DNA of 64,000 nt from Planococcus kocurii (GCF_001465835.2 NZ_CP013661.2:248001-312000), one strand, 5' to 3'. Positions 1 to 8,906 are shown, counted from the stretch's first letter. A program made the numbers and translations. The notes: generated by a model from the letters alone, not told the origin.

Positions 1-177
1 TGCCGATTCAAAGGGACCTTTGACGACTTCTCCTGCAACGGCTTTATTCACTACGCCAGTTAGTACTAAATAACAAGGTAAGTATGCATGATCGCTGCCA
101 ATATCGGCTACGACTGCATTTTGAGGTACATAATGGGCAACTCTTGTTAACCGATGCGATAATTGTTGTGCATTCAT
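1..177 (-). CDS. trmK: tRNA (adenine(22)-N1)-methyltransferase TrmK, N-terminal part
   Basis: The gene runs off the left edge; only the first 59 codons are visible. The translation starts MNAQQLSHRLTRVAHYVPQ and carries ADIGSDHAYLP, the S-adenosylmethionine-binding glycine/acid motif of the TrmK (YqfN) family, followed by the family's AGEVVKGP stretch. TrmK methylates N1 of adenine 22 in the tRNA D-loop in the cytoplasm. The start ATG at 177-175 is preceded by a strong AGGAGG-type site at 182-189. It lies just downstream of cccA, as in Bacillus subtilis, but a hairpin terminator at 200-235 separates the two, so it probably has its own transcript start. The catalytic half is outside the window. 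Confidence 0.9.
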   Translation of the reverse strand, partial: MNAQQLSHRLTRVAHYVPQNAVVADIGSDHAYLPCYLVLTGVVNKAVAGEVVKGPFESA

Positions 178-199
178 CCAGATCCTCCTAATGTAACAG

Positions 200-235
200 A
201 AAAACCCTTAGCTCTAAAAGAACTAAGGGTTTTTC
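200..235 (-). terminator. Rho-independent terminator of cccA
   Basis: Perfect 11-bp inverted repeat 201-211 / 224-234 (AAAACCCTTAG / CTAAGGGTTTT) directly after the cccA stop. On the minus strand it ends in a short T run. Confidence 0.85.
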
Positions 236-240
236 AGATG

Positions 241-627
241 CTATTCGAGTGACAATACCCACTCAGCCATTGCCGCTGCGTTCGCCTCTTCAATGAGACC
301 CGCTGGCATAGTGCCTTTACCGTTGACTAAAATATTTTCGATGTCTTCTTGTGGAAGTTCAGTAGCCACTAGTGATGGACCTACTCCGCCTTCATAGCTT
401 GAACCGTGACAAGCGATACAGTTAGCTTGTGCAGTTGCTTCAGGATCGAAATCTCCTTCAGCTGTTTCTCCGCCTTCGCCTTCAGCAGCTTCTCCGCCAC
501 TTTCTTCTGTTGCATTTTCTTCTGCGATTTCAGCTTCGTCACTTACTCCTTGTACTGACAAGAAGAAAATTAAACCAATACCGAACGCCATGATTAAGAT
601 ATAAGGTACAATTGCATTTTTTTGCAT
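241..627 (-). CDS. cccA: Membrane-anchored cytochrome c-550
   Basis: 128 aa. An N-terminal hydrophobic segment (about residues 7-26) anchors the protein in the membrane. A low-complexity acidic Glu/Ala/Gly linker (about 30-65) follows, then a small cytochrome c domain. The haem-binding CIACH is at residues 70-74 (C70, C73, H74), and M107 in GTMPAG is the likely sixth haem ligand. This is the architecture of B. subtilis CccA, an electron carrier in the respiratory chain on the outer face of the membrane. The start ATG has a strong GAGGGAGG site 8-15 bases upstream. As in Bacillus it sits between trmK and the sigA region, but an acyl-CoA dehydrogenase gene is inserted on the sigA side. Confidence 0.92.
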   Translation of the reverse strand: MQKNAIVPYILIMAFGIGLIFFLSVQGVSDEAEIAEENATEESGGEAAEGEGGETAEGDFDPEATAQANCIACHGSSYEGGVGPSLVATELPQEDIENILVNGKGTMPAGLIEEANAAAMAEWVLSLE

Positions 628-849
628 CCGTTACCCCTCCCTCTACTAAGTTCTGCTTGATGATATTATTCGTATCATTCATTATTGTACTGTATTATCA
701 ATGAAACGAAAAGTCTTAACAGATAACTTTTCCTCGTTTGTGACAAAAACGGTAATTTAATTTTTGCTTGTTGCTGTTAGAGATAGATTTGTCATGAATT
801 TTCGAGAAATTCTTATTTCACAAAATCTTTAAAAGCAGTTTCTTATTAA

Positions 850-871
850 GAAAAAAAGCCCCGTACGGAAC
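850..871 (-). terminator. Weak hairpin terminator after the acyl-CoA dehydrogenase gene
   Basis: On the minus strand a short imperfect stem (GTTCC / GGGGC around a GTAC loop, with G-T pairs, 858-871) is followed by a run of seven T. The stem is weak, so this is tentative. The rest of 628-890 is AT-rich and holds the cccA leader; I see no gene in it. Confidence 0.45.
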
Positions 872-890
872 AGGACTCAAAAATTGTTCT

Positions 891-2030
891 TTAGCACCCA
901 ATTTGACGCGCAATGACCATACGTTGAATTTCTGAAGTCCCTTCGCCGATTTCTAATAACTTCGCATCACGCATATAGCGTTCAACTTCATATTCCTTCA
1001 TGTAGCCGTAGCCCCCATGAATTTGAATGGCTTCATCAGCCACTTCCATCGAAATTTCAGAAGCATACAATTTTGCCATCGAAGCTTCTTTAGTAAATGG
1101 ACGTCCTTGATCTTTTAACCAGGCCGCTTTATAGACCATATTACGTGCCAATTCAATTTTCATTGCCATGTCGGCGAGTTTAAACTGAGTTACTTGGAAC
1201 TCAGATAAGGTTTTACCAAACTGTTTGCGTTCTTTTGAGTAAGCCAGCGCTTTATTAAAGGCCGCTTGCGCAATGCCTACAGCCATAGCTGCAATACCGA
1301 TACGTCCGCCATCTAATGTTACTAAAAACTGTTTAAAGCCCTCTCCACGCTTGCCTAATAGATTCTCTTTCGGTACGCGGACGTTATCTAACACTAGTTC
1401 TGTTGTATTAGAAGAATGCAGACCCATTTTTTCGTAATTATCGATAATGGTAAATCCTTCTGCGTCTGTGGGTACGATAATGGCACTGATTTCTTTTTTG
1501 CCATCAGTCATCCCCGTAATGGCTGTTATGGCTAAATGTTTCGCATGACTGGCATTGGTGATATAAACTTTGGAACCACTAATTACCCAGTCGTCGCCAT
1601 CTTCTACTGCACGAGTTTCTGTTCCTCCAGCATCGGATCCCGCATTTGGTTCAGTCAATCCAAAAGCGCCAAATGACTCACCCGTACAAATGGGCGTCAA
1701 GTATTTTTCTTTCTGGTCTTCTGTTCCAAATAAATTCAGTGGTGCACCACCAAGTGAAATGTGCGCAGAATAAGTAATTCCGGTAGATGCACAGGCACGA
1801 CTTAATTCTTCTGTCACAATAGCAAAGCTAGTAGTATCCGCTCCAGATCCGCCGTATTCCTCATCAAACGGTAAGCCCATCATCCCCATGTCGGACAGCT
1901 GTTTAAAGATTTCAGTCGGAAACGCTTTTGAACGGTCACGATCAATAGCGCCTGGTGCTACTACCTTATCAGCAAATTCCTTGATTGTCTTTTTGATCAT
2001 CTGTTGTTCTTGTGTCAAATCGAAATTCAT
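891..2030 (-). CDS. Acyl-CoA dehydrogenase
   Basis: 379 aa, the normal length for the short/medium-chain acyl-CoA dehydrogenase family. FAD enzymes of this family oxidise acyl-CoA to enoyl-CoA and pass electrons to electron-transfer flavoprotein. Visible signatures are GAFGLTEPNAGSD (121-133, FAD/substrate contact), RKQFGKTLSEFQ (268-279) and IHGGYGYMKEYEVER. E363 in IGEGTSEIQ is the expected catalytic base. The start ATG is preceded by AAAGGGGA. Substrate chain length cannot be read from the sequence; homologues are called MmgC/AcdA or butyryl-CoA dehydrogenase. It stands between cccA and sigA, a place where B. subtilis has no such gene, and seems to be a single-gene unit between two hairpins. 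Confidence 0.9.
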   Translation of the reverse strand: MNFDLTQEQQMIKKTIKEFADKVVAPGAIDRDRSKAFPTEIFKQLSDMGMMGLPFDEEYGGSGADTTSFAIVTEELSRACASTGITYSAHISLGGAPLNLFGTEDQKEKYLTPICTGESFGAFGLTEPNAGSDAGGTETRAVEDGDDWVISGSKVYITNASHAKHLAITAITGMTDGKKEISAIIVPTDAEGFTIIDNYEKMGLHSSNTTELVLDNVRVPKENLLGKRGEGFKQFLVTLDGGRIGIAAMAVGIAQAAFNKALAYSKERKQFGKTLSEFQVTQFKLADMAMKIELARNMVYKAAWLKDQGRPFTKEASMAKLYASEISMEVADEAIQIHGGYGYMKEYEVERYMRDAKLLEIGEGTSEIQRMVIARQIGC

Positions 2031-2129
2031 TTGTGTACATCCCCTTTGTTTTGAATACGCTTACATCTTTCATTATATAGGGGAAATTAAGACAAGTTCA
2101 AGCGTTAACCTTAATTCCTTTTTTAGTAT

Positions 2130-2170
2130 CAACAAAAGAGTCACATTCCGAAAAAATTGGAATGTGACTC
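2130..2170 (-). terminator. Terminator of the dnaG-sigA transcript
   Basis: Perfect 12-bp inverted repeat 2138-2149 / 2159-2170 (GAGTCACATTCC / GGAATGTGACTC) just past the sigA stop. On the minus strand it is followed by CTTTTGTT. Confidence 0.85.
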
Positions 2171-2182
2171 TAGCTGTTTTAT

Positions 2183-3337
2183 TTATTCAAGAAAATCTTT
2201 TAACCGCTTGCTGCGCGATGGGTGGCGCAGTTTGCGCAAAGCTTTTGCTTCGATTTGACGAATTCGCTCACGCGTTACGCCAAATACTTTGCCTACCTCT
2301 TCTAACGTCCGTGTACGACCGTCATCTAAGCCGAAGCGAAGACGTAAGACGTTTTCTTCTCGATCCGTTAATGTGTCTAAAACATCCTCTAACTGCTCTT
2401 TTAATAATTCATAAGCTGCATGATCAGAAGGCGATTGGGCATCTGAATCCTCGATAAAGTCACCTAAATGCGAATCATCTTCTTCACCGATTGGTGTTTC
2501 TAATGATACCGGTTCTTGAGCAATTTTCAAGATTTCCCGAACTTTTTCTGGTAATAAATCCATTTCTTCGCCGATTTCTTCTGGAGAAGGATCACGACCA
2601 AGATCTTGCAACAATTGACGTTGAACACGAATCAATTTGTTAATGGTTTCAACCATATGAACCGGAATACGAATGGTCCGCGCTTGGTCCGCGATGGCAC
2701 GGGTAATAGCCTGACGAATCCACCATGTTGCATACGTACTGAACTTAAATCCTTTAGAGTAATCAAATTTTTCTACTGCTTTGATCAAGCCCATGTTACC
2801 TTCTTGAATCAAGTCCAAAAACAACATGCCGCGACCAACATAGCGTTTTGCGATACTCACAACTAGACGCAAGTTGGCTTCAGCAAGACGTTTTTTAGCT
2901 TCTTCGTCACCTTGTTCAATCAATTTCGCTAAGCGAACTTCTTCTTCTGCTTTTAGCAGATCAACGCGTCCGATTTCTTTCAAATACATGCGGACAGGGT
3001 CATTGATTTTAACACCAGGTGGTACGCTTAAATCATTTAAATCGAATTTATCTTCTGTCGGTTTCATCAAACGATCCAAATGTTCTTCATCATCAGATTT
3101 ACGTTCTAATTCGATACCGTGACCTTCTAGTTGGTCAATAAACTCTTCTACTGCATCGGATTCCATTTCGAAAACCGCTAATTTATCAGCAATTTGTTCG
3201 TAATTGAGTTCTCCGGTTTTTTTACCTGTTTCGATTAGCTGTTTTTTTGCTTCTTCCACAGTCGCTTCCGGACCTTCAGTAGTCAATGGAACATTGCTTG
3301 CTTCAACTTCAGTTTGGCGTTCAGATTTCTCGGCCAT
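2183..3337 (-). CDS. sigA: Primary RNA polymerase sigma factor SigA (RpoD)
   Basis: 384 aa, close to B. subtilis SigA. Domains in order: acidic N-terminal region 1.1; region 1.2 ([16 protein letters not shown]); region 2 with [16 protein letters not shown] and the -10-recognition helix ending [15 protein letters not shown]; region 3; region 4.2 with the helix-turn-helix [17 protein letters not shown] that reads the -35 box. It directs RNA polymerase to housekeeping promoters; several promoters found in this window (TTGACA, 17 bp, TATAAT) match its consensus. The start ATG has an AAAGGAGG site. It follows dnaG by 33 bp, the conserved dnaG-sigA operon, and is the last gene before a strong terminator. 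Confidence 0.98.
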   Translation of the reverse strand: MAEKSERQTEVEASNVPLTTEGPEATVEEAKKQLIETGKKTGELNYEQIADKLAVFEMESDAVEEFIDQLEGHGIELERKSDDEEHLDRLMKPTEDKFDLNDLSVPPGVKINDPVRMYLKEIGRVDLLKAEEEVRLAKLIEQGDEEAKKRLAEANLRLVVSIAKRYVGRGMLFLDLIQEGNMGLIKAVEKFDYSKGFKFSTYATWWIRQAITRAIADQARTIRIPVHMVETINKLIRVQRQLLQDLGRDPSPEEIGEEMDLLPEKVREILKIAQEPVSLETPIGEEDDSHLGDFIEDSDAQSPSDHAAYELLKEQLEDVLDTLTDREENVLRLRFGLDDGRTRTLEEVGKVFGVTRERIRQIEAKALRKLRHPSRSKRLKDFLE

Positions 3338-3370
3338 TTGACTTCCTCCTTTAAAAAAACCGGAATTAAC

Positions 3371-5170
3371 TTATAGTGATTTGCGTAAAGCAATCACTTC
3401 TTGAGCAAGAAGTAAAGCGCGCTTTAAGTCATGCTGTTTTTCCGCTTCTTTTGATTGCTGGATTTTCAGATTAATTTGCTGTTCGACCCGATGTTTGTGC
3501 AAATGCTTTAAACAATCGGAAATTTCTTCATCCGCGTGTTCCGGATCGCGTTCAGATAAGGCCGTTTCCATAACTAGTTTACGGAGTTCTGTATCTTGAA
3601 GCGTCTCTAAAAACTTGTGAAAATCTGCTTTATCCCATTCCTCATAAAAACCGAGCAATTGAACATACAGCGCCCGGAATTCTTCACTGATAAATGGAAT
3701 GTCATTGTCTTCAACTACTAATTTCTCCATAACTGATGGATCTGCTAGAGCATGTGACAACAACATCCGTTCTGCTCTGTGCAGTGATGTAACCTGTTTG
3801 GGTGCTTTTTTAGCAGTTTTTACTACCGGCGGTTCAGGCCGGTTACGCTCAATTGTTTTGTTTTCTAACTTTCGGTAATGCTGCAGGATAGCTTCCTGAG
3901 ATAATCCAGTTTCTACTGATAATTGCTTTATATATAAATCTCGCTCTAAAGGCGAAGATCTACCAGCCAATAGTTGTAGCACTTCCTGAATGTATTGCAA
4001 TAAGTCATTTTCATATTGAAAATTCTTATGTCTTCGGGCATGCATCATCGCAAATGCAATAAATGCATGAGGCTTTCCAATAATCTGTTCTTTAAAGGCT
4101 TCTGCACCATTTTCACGAACAAAATCATCAGGGTCCATTTTACCTGGCAGGACAGCTACTTCCACTTTGAAGTTTTCTTCATTCAAGGAAATTGCTGCTC
4201 TTTTGGCAGCTTCCCAGCCTGCGTCATCGCCATCAAAACAAATGACCACTTCTTGTGCAAAGCGTTTCATTTGCCGAATATGCTGGGCAGTAAGTGAAGT
4301 ACCCATAGTTGCTAAAGCATTATCGACTCCTGCTTTACCCGCTGCAATAACATCCATAAACCCTTCAAACAAAATGATTTTCCGATTTTTACGGATGGCA
4401 CTTCTTGCATGATGCACATTATAGAGCACTTGGCTTTTTTGGAAAATCGGAGATTCTGGGCTGTTCATGTATTTGGCTTCTTGTTTGGTGTGCTCAAGAA
4501 CCCTTCCCGAAAAGGCAATCACTTTACCTGTTTCGTTCATGATAGGGAACATAATTCTACCACGGAATCGATCGAAATAGCCGCTTGACTGCTCACGAGG
4601 AATGCCTAATCCACTTGCTTCTAGCTCTTCTTCGCTAAAGCCTTTTCGCTTTAAGGCAGATGCCATGTAATTCCATTCCGGAAGCGACCAGCCAATTTTG
4701 TTTTTCTCAATAATTTCTCGAGTAAAGCCCCTATTTTCCAAATAGTCCAGCGCTGCTTGACCTTCTTCTGTATTCAATAGAATGTGGTGGTACATGTCTG
4801 CAGCAAACTCGTGCATCAGAACCAATTGGTGATCGCTTTTTGATTGCACGGGACCCGATTCAGCAGGCGACTGTATATCGACATCTATACCTGAGCGACT
4901 TCCCAGTCTCGATAAAGCTTCCTGAAACGTTAAATTTTCAATATCCATCAAAAAAGTGATGACATTGCCACCAGCTCCACAACCAAAACAATGAAAAATC
5001 TGCTTATCGGCAGTAACAGAAAAAGATGGTGTACTTTCTCCATGGAAAGGGCAAAGGCCGAACCAATTTCTGCCCCTTTTTGTTAGCTGAACATACTCAC
5101 CGACGACATCCACAATATCTGTGCTAGATCGGATTTTTTCGATCACTTCTTCAGGAACTCGATTGGACAT
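3371..5170 (-). CDS. dnaG: DNA primase DnaG
   Basis: 599 aa from the chosen start, against about 603 in B. subtilis. The frame is open to 5233, but MSNRVPEEVI at 5170 matches the family N-terminus and has a GGTG site in front. The N-terminal zinc-binding domain uses C40, H43, C61 and C64 (CPFH ... CFGC). The TOPRIM catalytic core follows, with E269 in ILFEGFMDVIA and the DGD metal site at about 313-315. The C-terminal part is the helicase-binding domain. It makes RNA primers on the lagging strand. It is the first gene of the dnaG-sigA operon; a TATAAT at 5296-5301 is a likely promoter element. Confidence 0.97.
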   Translation of the reverse strand: MSNRVPEEVIEKIRSSTDIVDVVGEYVQLTKRGRNWFGLCPFHGESTPSFSVTADKQIFHCFGCGAGGNVITFLMDIENLTFQEALSRLGSRSGIDVDIQSPAESGPVQSKSDHQLVLMHEFAADMYHHILLNTEEGQAALDYLENRGFTREIIEKNKIGWSLPEWNYMASALKRKGFSEEELEASGLGIPREQSSGYFDRFRGRIMFPIMNETGKVIAFSGRVLEHTKQEAKYMNSPESPIFQKSQVLYNVHHARSAIRKNRKIILFEGFMDVIAAGKAGVDNALATMGTSLTAQHIRQMKRFAQEVVICFDGDDAGWEAAKRAAISLNEENFKVEVAVLPGKMDPDDFVRENGAEAFKEQIIGKPHAFIAFAMMHARRHKNFQYENDLLQYIQEVLQLLAGRSSPLERDLYIKQLSVETGLSQEAILQHYRKLENKTIERNRPEPPVVKTAKKAPKQVTSLHRAERMLLSHALADPSVMEKLVVEDNDIPFISEEFRALYVQLLGFYEEWDKADFHKFLETLQDTELRKLVMETALSERDPEHADEEISDCLKHLHKHRVEQQINLKIQQSKEAEKQHDLKRALLLAQEVIALRKSL

Positions 5171-5295
5171 TATTTTCACCATCTTTGTTTGCTTAACTAC
5201 TTTAATTCGTGATGTAAAGACAAAATCCTTCATTTTTCGACAAAAAGATAAAGCAAACTATTTTATCCACTAGTAAGCTTTAGCCACAATTCTTC

Positions 5296-5301
5296 ATTAT
5301 A
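5296..5301 (-). promoter_or_regulatory. Probable -10 box for dnaG-sigA
   Basis: Exact TATAAT on the minus strand, 126 bases before the dnaG start and just downstream of the ppsR terminator. At 17-bp spacing the -35 position reads TGGATT, a poor match, so only the -10 is convincing. Confidence 0.45.
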
Positions 5302-5331
5302 AAACGTTTTTATTAAAAAATCCACAAAAAA

Positions 5332-5364
5332 AGAAAGAAAAACCGCCCATGAAGGGAGTTTTTC
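5332..5364 (-). terminator. Terminator of ccpN-ppsR
   Basis: Inverted repeat AAAAACTCCC / GGGCGGTTTTT with one bulge, 5338-5348 / 5354-5363, right after the ppsR stop. On the minus strand it is followed by TTTTTCTTTC. Confidence 0.75.
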
Positions 5365-5369
5365 CAAAA

Positions 5370-6176
5370 TCATTTTTGGCGTTTGCTTAATATCAAATTA
5401 GCCGTTTCTTCGACAGCCCGATTTGTTACGTCTACTATTTCACAGCCAATGCGATCGACCACTTTATGAAAATGATCGATTTCTTCGTGAATTCGATCGA
5501 TTTTCGCATAATTAGCGTCATCATTTAACCCAAGAGCAATCAATCGTTCTTTACGAATGTGGTTAAGCTTATCCGGTGAGATAATCAAACCAAAGCATTT
5601 TTTTGGATCTACGTGGTAAAGTTCTTCCGGTGGGTCAACTTCTGGCACCAATGGTACGTTTGCAACTTTCAGCCGCTTGTGCGCCAAGTACTGGGATAAC
5701 GGCGTCTTAGAAGTTCTAGATATCCCGACCAAAACGATATCGGCCATTAAAATGCCTCGCGGATCTCGTCCGTCGTCATATTTAACTGCAAACTCAATAG
5801 CTTCGACTTTTTTGAAGTAGTCATCGTCTAGTTTCCGAACCAAACCGGCTTCTTGTAGAGGTCTTGCATTTAGTTCTTGTGCTAGCGCATCCAAGAGAGG
5901 ACCCATAAGATCGACTGCTGTTACACGAAATTTAGCAGTTTCTACCTGCATATAGTCTCTCAAATCTTGTGAAACTAACGTATAAACGATAAAAGCTTGT
6001 TGGGCGACAGCCAATTTAATAATCTCTTGCAAATGCTCGATCGAATCAATGTAAGGAAATCGTTTCAATACCGCATTTTGATCTGCATTTAAGTATTGGC
6101 TGATTGCCGCTTTTGCGACGAGTTCGCCTGTTTCACCGACCGAATCGGAAACAATGAACAATCGGAGTGAATTCAT
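5370..6176 (-). CDS. ppsR: Pyruvate, phosphate dikinase regulatory protein (kinase/pyrophosphorylase)
   Basis: 268 aa from [18 protein letters not shown] at 6176; the frame extends upstream, but this start has a GAGGTG site and fits the family (YqfL, DUF299). [17 protein letters not shown] is the P-loop-like ADP-binding motif of the bifunctional serine/threonine kinase and phosphorylase. The family switches pyruvate, phosphate dikinase or phosphoenolpyruvate synthase on and off. It starts 10 bases after ccpN stops, the same pairing as in B. subtilis, where CcpN and YqfL act together in control of gluconeogenesis. The target dikinase gene is not in this window. Confidence 0.9.
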   Translation of the reverse strand: MNSLRLFIVSDSVGETGELVAKAAISQYLNADQNAVLKRFPYIDSIEHLQEIIKLAVAQQAFIVYTLVSQDLRDYMQVETAKFRVTAVDLMGPLLDALAQELNARPLQEAGLVRKLDDDYFKKVEAIEFAVKYDDGRDPRGILMADIVLVGISRTSKTPLSQYLAHKRLKVANVPLVPEVDPPEELYHVDPKKCFGLIISPDKLNHIRKERLIALGLNDDANYAKIDRIHEEIDHFHKVVDRIGCEIVDVTNRAVEETANLILSKRQK

Positions 6177-6186
6177 AATTGACACC

Positions 6187-6825
6187 TCACAAATCGTGGT
6201 TTTCAGATAGTGATAAAAACGCACGAGTAATATTCGTTTTTGTTAATCTGCCGACAACTTTAAAGCCATCTGGCTGTTCTTCTACTACTGGCAAGGCATC
6301 AATCTGCTGATTAATCAACCGATGTGCTGCTTGGATTAAAGACTCATTTTTTGCACAATAAGTGATGTTGGGCATACGCGTCATAATAATATGTACAGGA
6401 ATACTCGTGAGATTTTGACTACCCAAACTTGCACGCAGTAGATCTTTTCTCGACAGCACACCAGACAAATACGATTTTTTATCTACCACAAAAAGTGTTC
6501 CAACATCATCCAAGAACATTTGGCTAATGGCATCGTAAACACTAACATCTTCTCGAACAACAACCGGAATCGACTGAAAATCCTTGACCTTCATGTTGTT
6601 CATCGTATCTGTTACGTCTTGCCCTGGTTTTTTACCCGAATAAAAATAGCCAACACGCGGACGGGCATCTAAAAAGCCTGCCATAGTCAGGATGGCTAAA
6701 TCAGGTCGTAGCGTCGATCTAGTTAAACTCAAGCGATCCGCTATTTGTTCGCCAGTAATCGGTCCGTTGCCTTTAACGATTTGCAATATTTCCTCTTGTC
6801 GTTTATTGAGTTCGATTGGACTCAC
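6187..6825 (-). CDS. ccpN: Transcriptional repressor CcpN (control catabolite protein of gluconeogenesis)
   Basis: 212 aa from a GTG start at 6825, exactly the B. subtilis length. The opening residues [17 protein letters not shown] align with that protein. The frame runs on to a TTG at 6861, but that lies in the promoter region. Residues about 5-70 form a winged helix-turn-helix ([19 protein letters not shown]). Two CBS domains follow ([11 protein letters not shown] ... DVGTLFVVD and [11 protein letters not shown] ... IDALPVVEE), which bind adenine nucleotides in this family. It represses gapB- and pckA-type gluconeogenic genes on glucose. The ribosome site GAGGCG is very close to the GTG. 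It is transcribed divergently from the glyQS T-box leader. Confidence 0.93.
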   Translation of the reverse strand: MSPIELNKRQEEILQIVKGNGPITGEQIADRLSLTRSTLRPDLAILTMAGFLDARPRVGYFYSGKKPGQDVTDTMNNMKVKDFQSIPVVVREDVSVYDAISQMFLDDVGTLFVVDKKSYLSGVLSRKDLLRASLGSQNLTSIPVHIIMTRMPNITYCAKNESLIQAAHRLINQQIDALPVVEEQPDGFKVVGRLTKTNITRAFLSLSENHDL

Positions 6826-6863
6826 CGCCTCAAAATATATATATGTTATACTCAATATCAATT

Positions 6864-6869
6864 ATTATA
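6864..6869 (-). promoter_or_regulatory. Probable -10 box of ccpN
   Basis: Exact TATAAT on the minus strand. At 17-bp spacing the -35 position is 6887-6892, TCGCAA on this strand; the same six bases read TTGCGA for the opposite glyQS promoter. Confidence 0.4.
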
Positions 6870-6886
6870 TACTAATGAACGTGATA

Positions 6887-6915
6887 TTGCGAAGAAAACA
6901 TTGCCGTGGTACAAT
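6887..6915 (+). promoter_or_regulatory. SigA-type promoter of the glyQS leader
   Basis: TTGCGA (6887-6892), a 17-bp spacer, then TACAAT (6910-6915) with an extended -10 TG at 6907-6908. Transcription should begin near 6922, upstream of the T-box. Confidence 0.7.
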
Positions 6916-6921
6916 ATGAAC

Positions 6922-7135
6922 GAACTCATATAGAGGCAATGACGGATAGATAAGTACTGTAACTTAAAGCGAGCAGGGATAGTGGAAGCCTGCACCTACA
7001 GGAAACGGTGATCCAGAGCCAATGTTATTTTAAAGTGGACTGTCTTTTGCAGTCAATCGAGGTGGAACCGCGGGTCTTAACGTACTCGTCCTCGGACATG
7101 GAGACATGTCCGAGGACGAGTGCGATTTTTTATTT
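6922..7135 (+). ncRNA. T-box riboswitch, glycyl-tRNA synthetase leader
   Basis: The T-box sequence GGTGGAACCGCGG lies at 7061-7073. It is followed by a strong terminator: perfect 17-bp stem 7084-7100 / 7105-7121 and then a T run. Upstream, GCGAGCAGGGATAGTGGAAG resembles the AG-bulge and distal-loop segment of Stem I. Uncharged tRNA-Gly is expected to pair with the T-box bulge and favour the antiterminator. I could not fix the specifier codon with certainty; the glycine assignment comes from the gene it precedes. The stretch 6826-7150 is filled by this leader and the two divergent promoters. Confidence 0.93.
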
Positions 7136-7150
7136 TATGGAGGTAATTTT

Positions 7151-8527
7151 ATGTCAATGGAAGATGTAGTAGCATTAGCAAAACACAGAGGCTTTGTATT
7201 CCCGGGCTCTGAAATTTACGGAGGATTGGCGAACACGTGGGATTATGGGCCACTTGGCGTTGAACTGAAAAACAATATTAAAAAAGCATGGTGGAAAAAA
7301 TTCGTTCAAGAATCTCCTTATAACGTAGGACTTGACGCTGCTATTTTGATGAACCCGAAAACGTGGGTAGCTTCTGGGCATGTCGGTAACTTTAACGACC
7401 CAATGATCGACTGTAAGAGCTGTAAAACTCGCCACCGTGCGGACAAATTAATCGAAGATGCATTAGATGCTAAAGGCATTGAATTGATCGTGGATGGATT
7501 ATCTTTTGATCGCATGGCAGAATTAATTCAAGAACATGAAGTAAAATGCCCAACATGTGGTAAACAAGATTATACGGACATCCGCCAATTCAATTTGATG
7601 TTCAAAACTTTCCAAGGCGTTACTGAAGCTTCAACAAATGAAATCTTTTTACGTCCAGAAACAGCTCAAGGAATTTTCGTTAACTACAAAAACGTTCAAC
7701 GTTCAATGCGCAAAAAAATGCCGTTTGGTATTGCACAAATCGGTAAAAGTTTCCGGAACGAAATCACACCTGGTAACTTTACGTTCCGGACACGTGAATT
7801 TGAACAAATGGAACTTGAATTTTTCTGCAAGCCTGGTGAAGATTTGGAGTGGTACGCTTACTGGCGCGATTTCTGCAAAAACTGGTTGCTGAACTTGGAT
7901 ATGACTGAAGACAATATGCGCCTGCGTGAGCATGACGAAGATGAACTTTCACATTACTCAAACGCAACTGTGGATATCGAATACAAATTCCCATTTGGCT
8001 GGGGCGAGCTTTGGGGAATCGCAGATCGTACCGATTTTGACTTGAAACGCCATATGGAACATTCAGGAGAAGATTTTAATTACATCGATCCTGTAACTAA
8101 CGAACGTTTTGTGCCTTATTGCATCGAGCCATCTCTTGGAGCTGACCGCGTTACACTCGCTTTCTTAGTAGATGCTTACACAGAGGAAGCACTTGAAAAC
8201 GACGACAAACGCACAGTATTGAAGTTCCACCCAGCTTTAGCTCCTTACAAAGCGGCAATTCTTCCGTTATCTAAAAAATTAGCAGAAGGCGCAACAGGCG
8301 TGTTTGCTGACCTAGCTAAGCACTTTATGGTAGACTACGACGAGTCGCAATCGATCGGTAAACGTTACCGCCGCCAAGACGAAATCGGTACACCCTTCTG
8401 TATCACATACGACTTTGATTCCGTAGAAGACGGTCAAGTTACAGTACGTCACCGTGATTCAATGGAGCAAACACGTATGCCAATTGCTGAAGTACAAGCA
8501 TATATCGAAAAACATATTCAGTTTTAA
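7151..8527 (+). CDS. glyQS: Glycyl-tRNA synthetase, single-chain class II type
   Basis: 458 aa. The ATG at 7151 ([20 protein letters not shown]) follows a GGAGGT site; an ATG at 7106 in the same frame lies inside the T-box terminator and is not the start. Motifs are [16 protein letters not shown] near the N-terminus, a [19 protein letters not shown] segment, motif 2 around [20 protein letters not shown], and a C-terminal anticodon-binding domain. It charges tRNA-Gly in the cytoplasm as a homodimer. B. subtilis has the unrelated two-subunit glyQ/glyS at this locus, so the enzyme type has been exchanged while the T-box control was kept. It is followed by repeats and then a terminator at 8917-8957. 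Confidence 0.97.
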   Translation: MSMEDVVALAKHRGFVFPGSEIYGGLANTWDYGPLGVELKNNIKKAWWKKFVQESPYNVGLDAAILMNPKTWVASGHVGNFNDPMIDCKSCKTRHRADKLIEDALDAKGIELIVDGLSFDRMAELIQEHEVKCPTCGKQDYTDIRQFNLMFKTFQGVTEASTNEIFLRPETAQGIFVNYKNVQRSMRKKMPFGIAQIGKSFRNEITPGNFTFRTREFEQMELEFFCKPGEDLEWYAYWRDFCKNWLLNLDMTEDNMRLREHDEDELSHYSNATVDIEYKFPFGWGELWGIADRTDFDLKRHMEHSGEDFNYIDPVTNERFVPYCIEPSLGADRVTLAFLVDAYTEEALENDDKRTVLKFHPALAPYKAAILPLSKKLAEGATGVFADLAKHFMVDYDESQSIGKRYRRQDEIGTPFCITYDFDSVEDGQVTVRHRDSMEQTRMPIAEVQAYIEKHIQF

Positions 8528-8531
8528 GTAA

Positions 8532-8906
8532 GAAAAGCGGAAACGGCCGCTTAGCTCTGACAGGCATAAGACGATCTGGTGAAGCGGCGTCTTTTCAGCC
8601 GCACAACCTGATTGGCTTATGATCCGAAGAACTGGCCGATGAAGCTAGACACCGAAAAGCGGAAACGGCCGTTTAGCTCTGACAGGCATAAGACGATCTG
8701 GTGAAGCGGCGTCTTTTCAGCCGCACAACCTGATTGGCTTATGATCCGAAGAGCTGGCCGGTGAAGCTAGACACCGAAAAGCGGAAACGGCCGTTTAGCT
8801 CTGACAGGCATAAGACGATCTGGTGAAGCGGCGTCTTTTCAGCCGCACAAGCTGATTGGCTTATGATCCGAAGAGCTGGCCGGTGAAGCTAGACATGGAA
8901 AAGCGG
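8532..8906 (+). repeat. Three tandem copies of a 122-bp structured repeat plus the start of a fourth
   Basis: Units at 8532-8653, 8654-8775 and 8776-8897, all exactly 122 bp, with a truncated fourth start (GAAAAGCGGAAG) at 8898. Copies differ at only a few positions (for example GAAGAACTGGCCGA in copy 1, GAAGAGCTGGCCGG in copies 2 and 3). Each unit has nested complementary segments: CGGCC with GGCCG, AGCTCT with AGAGCT, CATAAG with CTTATG, and an apical GCGGC with GCCGC, giving one long interrupted hairpin. The array begins 4 bases after the glyQS stop and lies before its terminator, so it should be transcribed in the 3' untranslated region. The same family occurs at 31135-31311. Confidence 0.95.

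Noticed and set aside
1888..2457. Long plus-strand frame across the end of the acyl-CoA dehydrogenase gene and sigA (189 codons)
   Set aside because: Antisense to well-supported genes, no ribosome site, no recognisable protein.
7106..7150. Upstream in-frame ATG for glyQS at 7106
   Set aside because: It lies in the T-box terminator stem; the ATG at 7151 has a proper GGAGGT site and matches the family N-terminus.
8532..8906. Possible CRISPR array because of regular direct repeats
   Set aside because: Units are 122 bp and nearly identical along their whole length; there are no variable spacers and no cas genes in the window.
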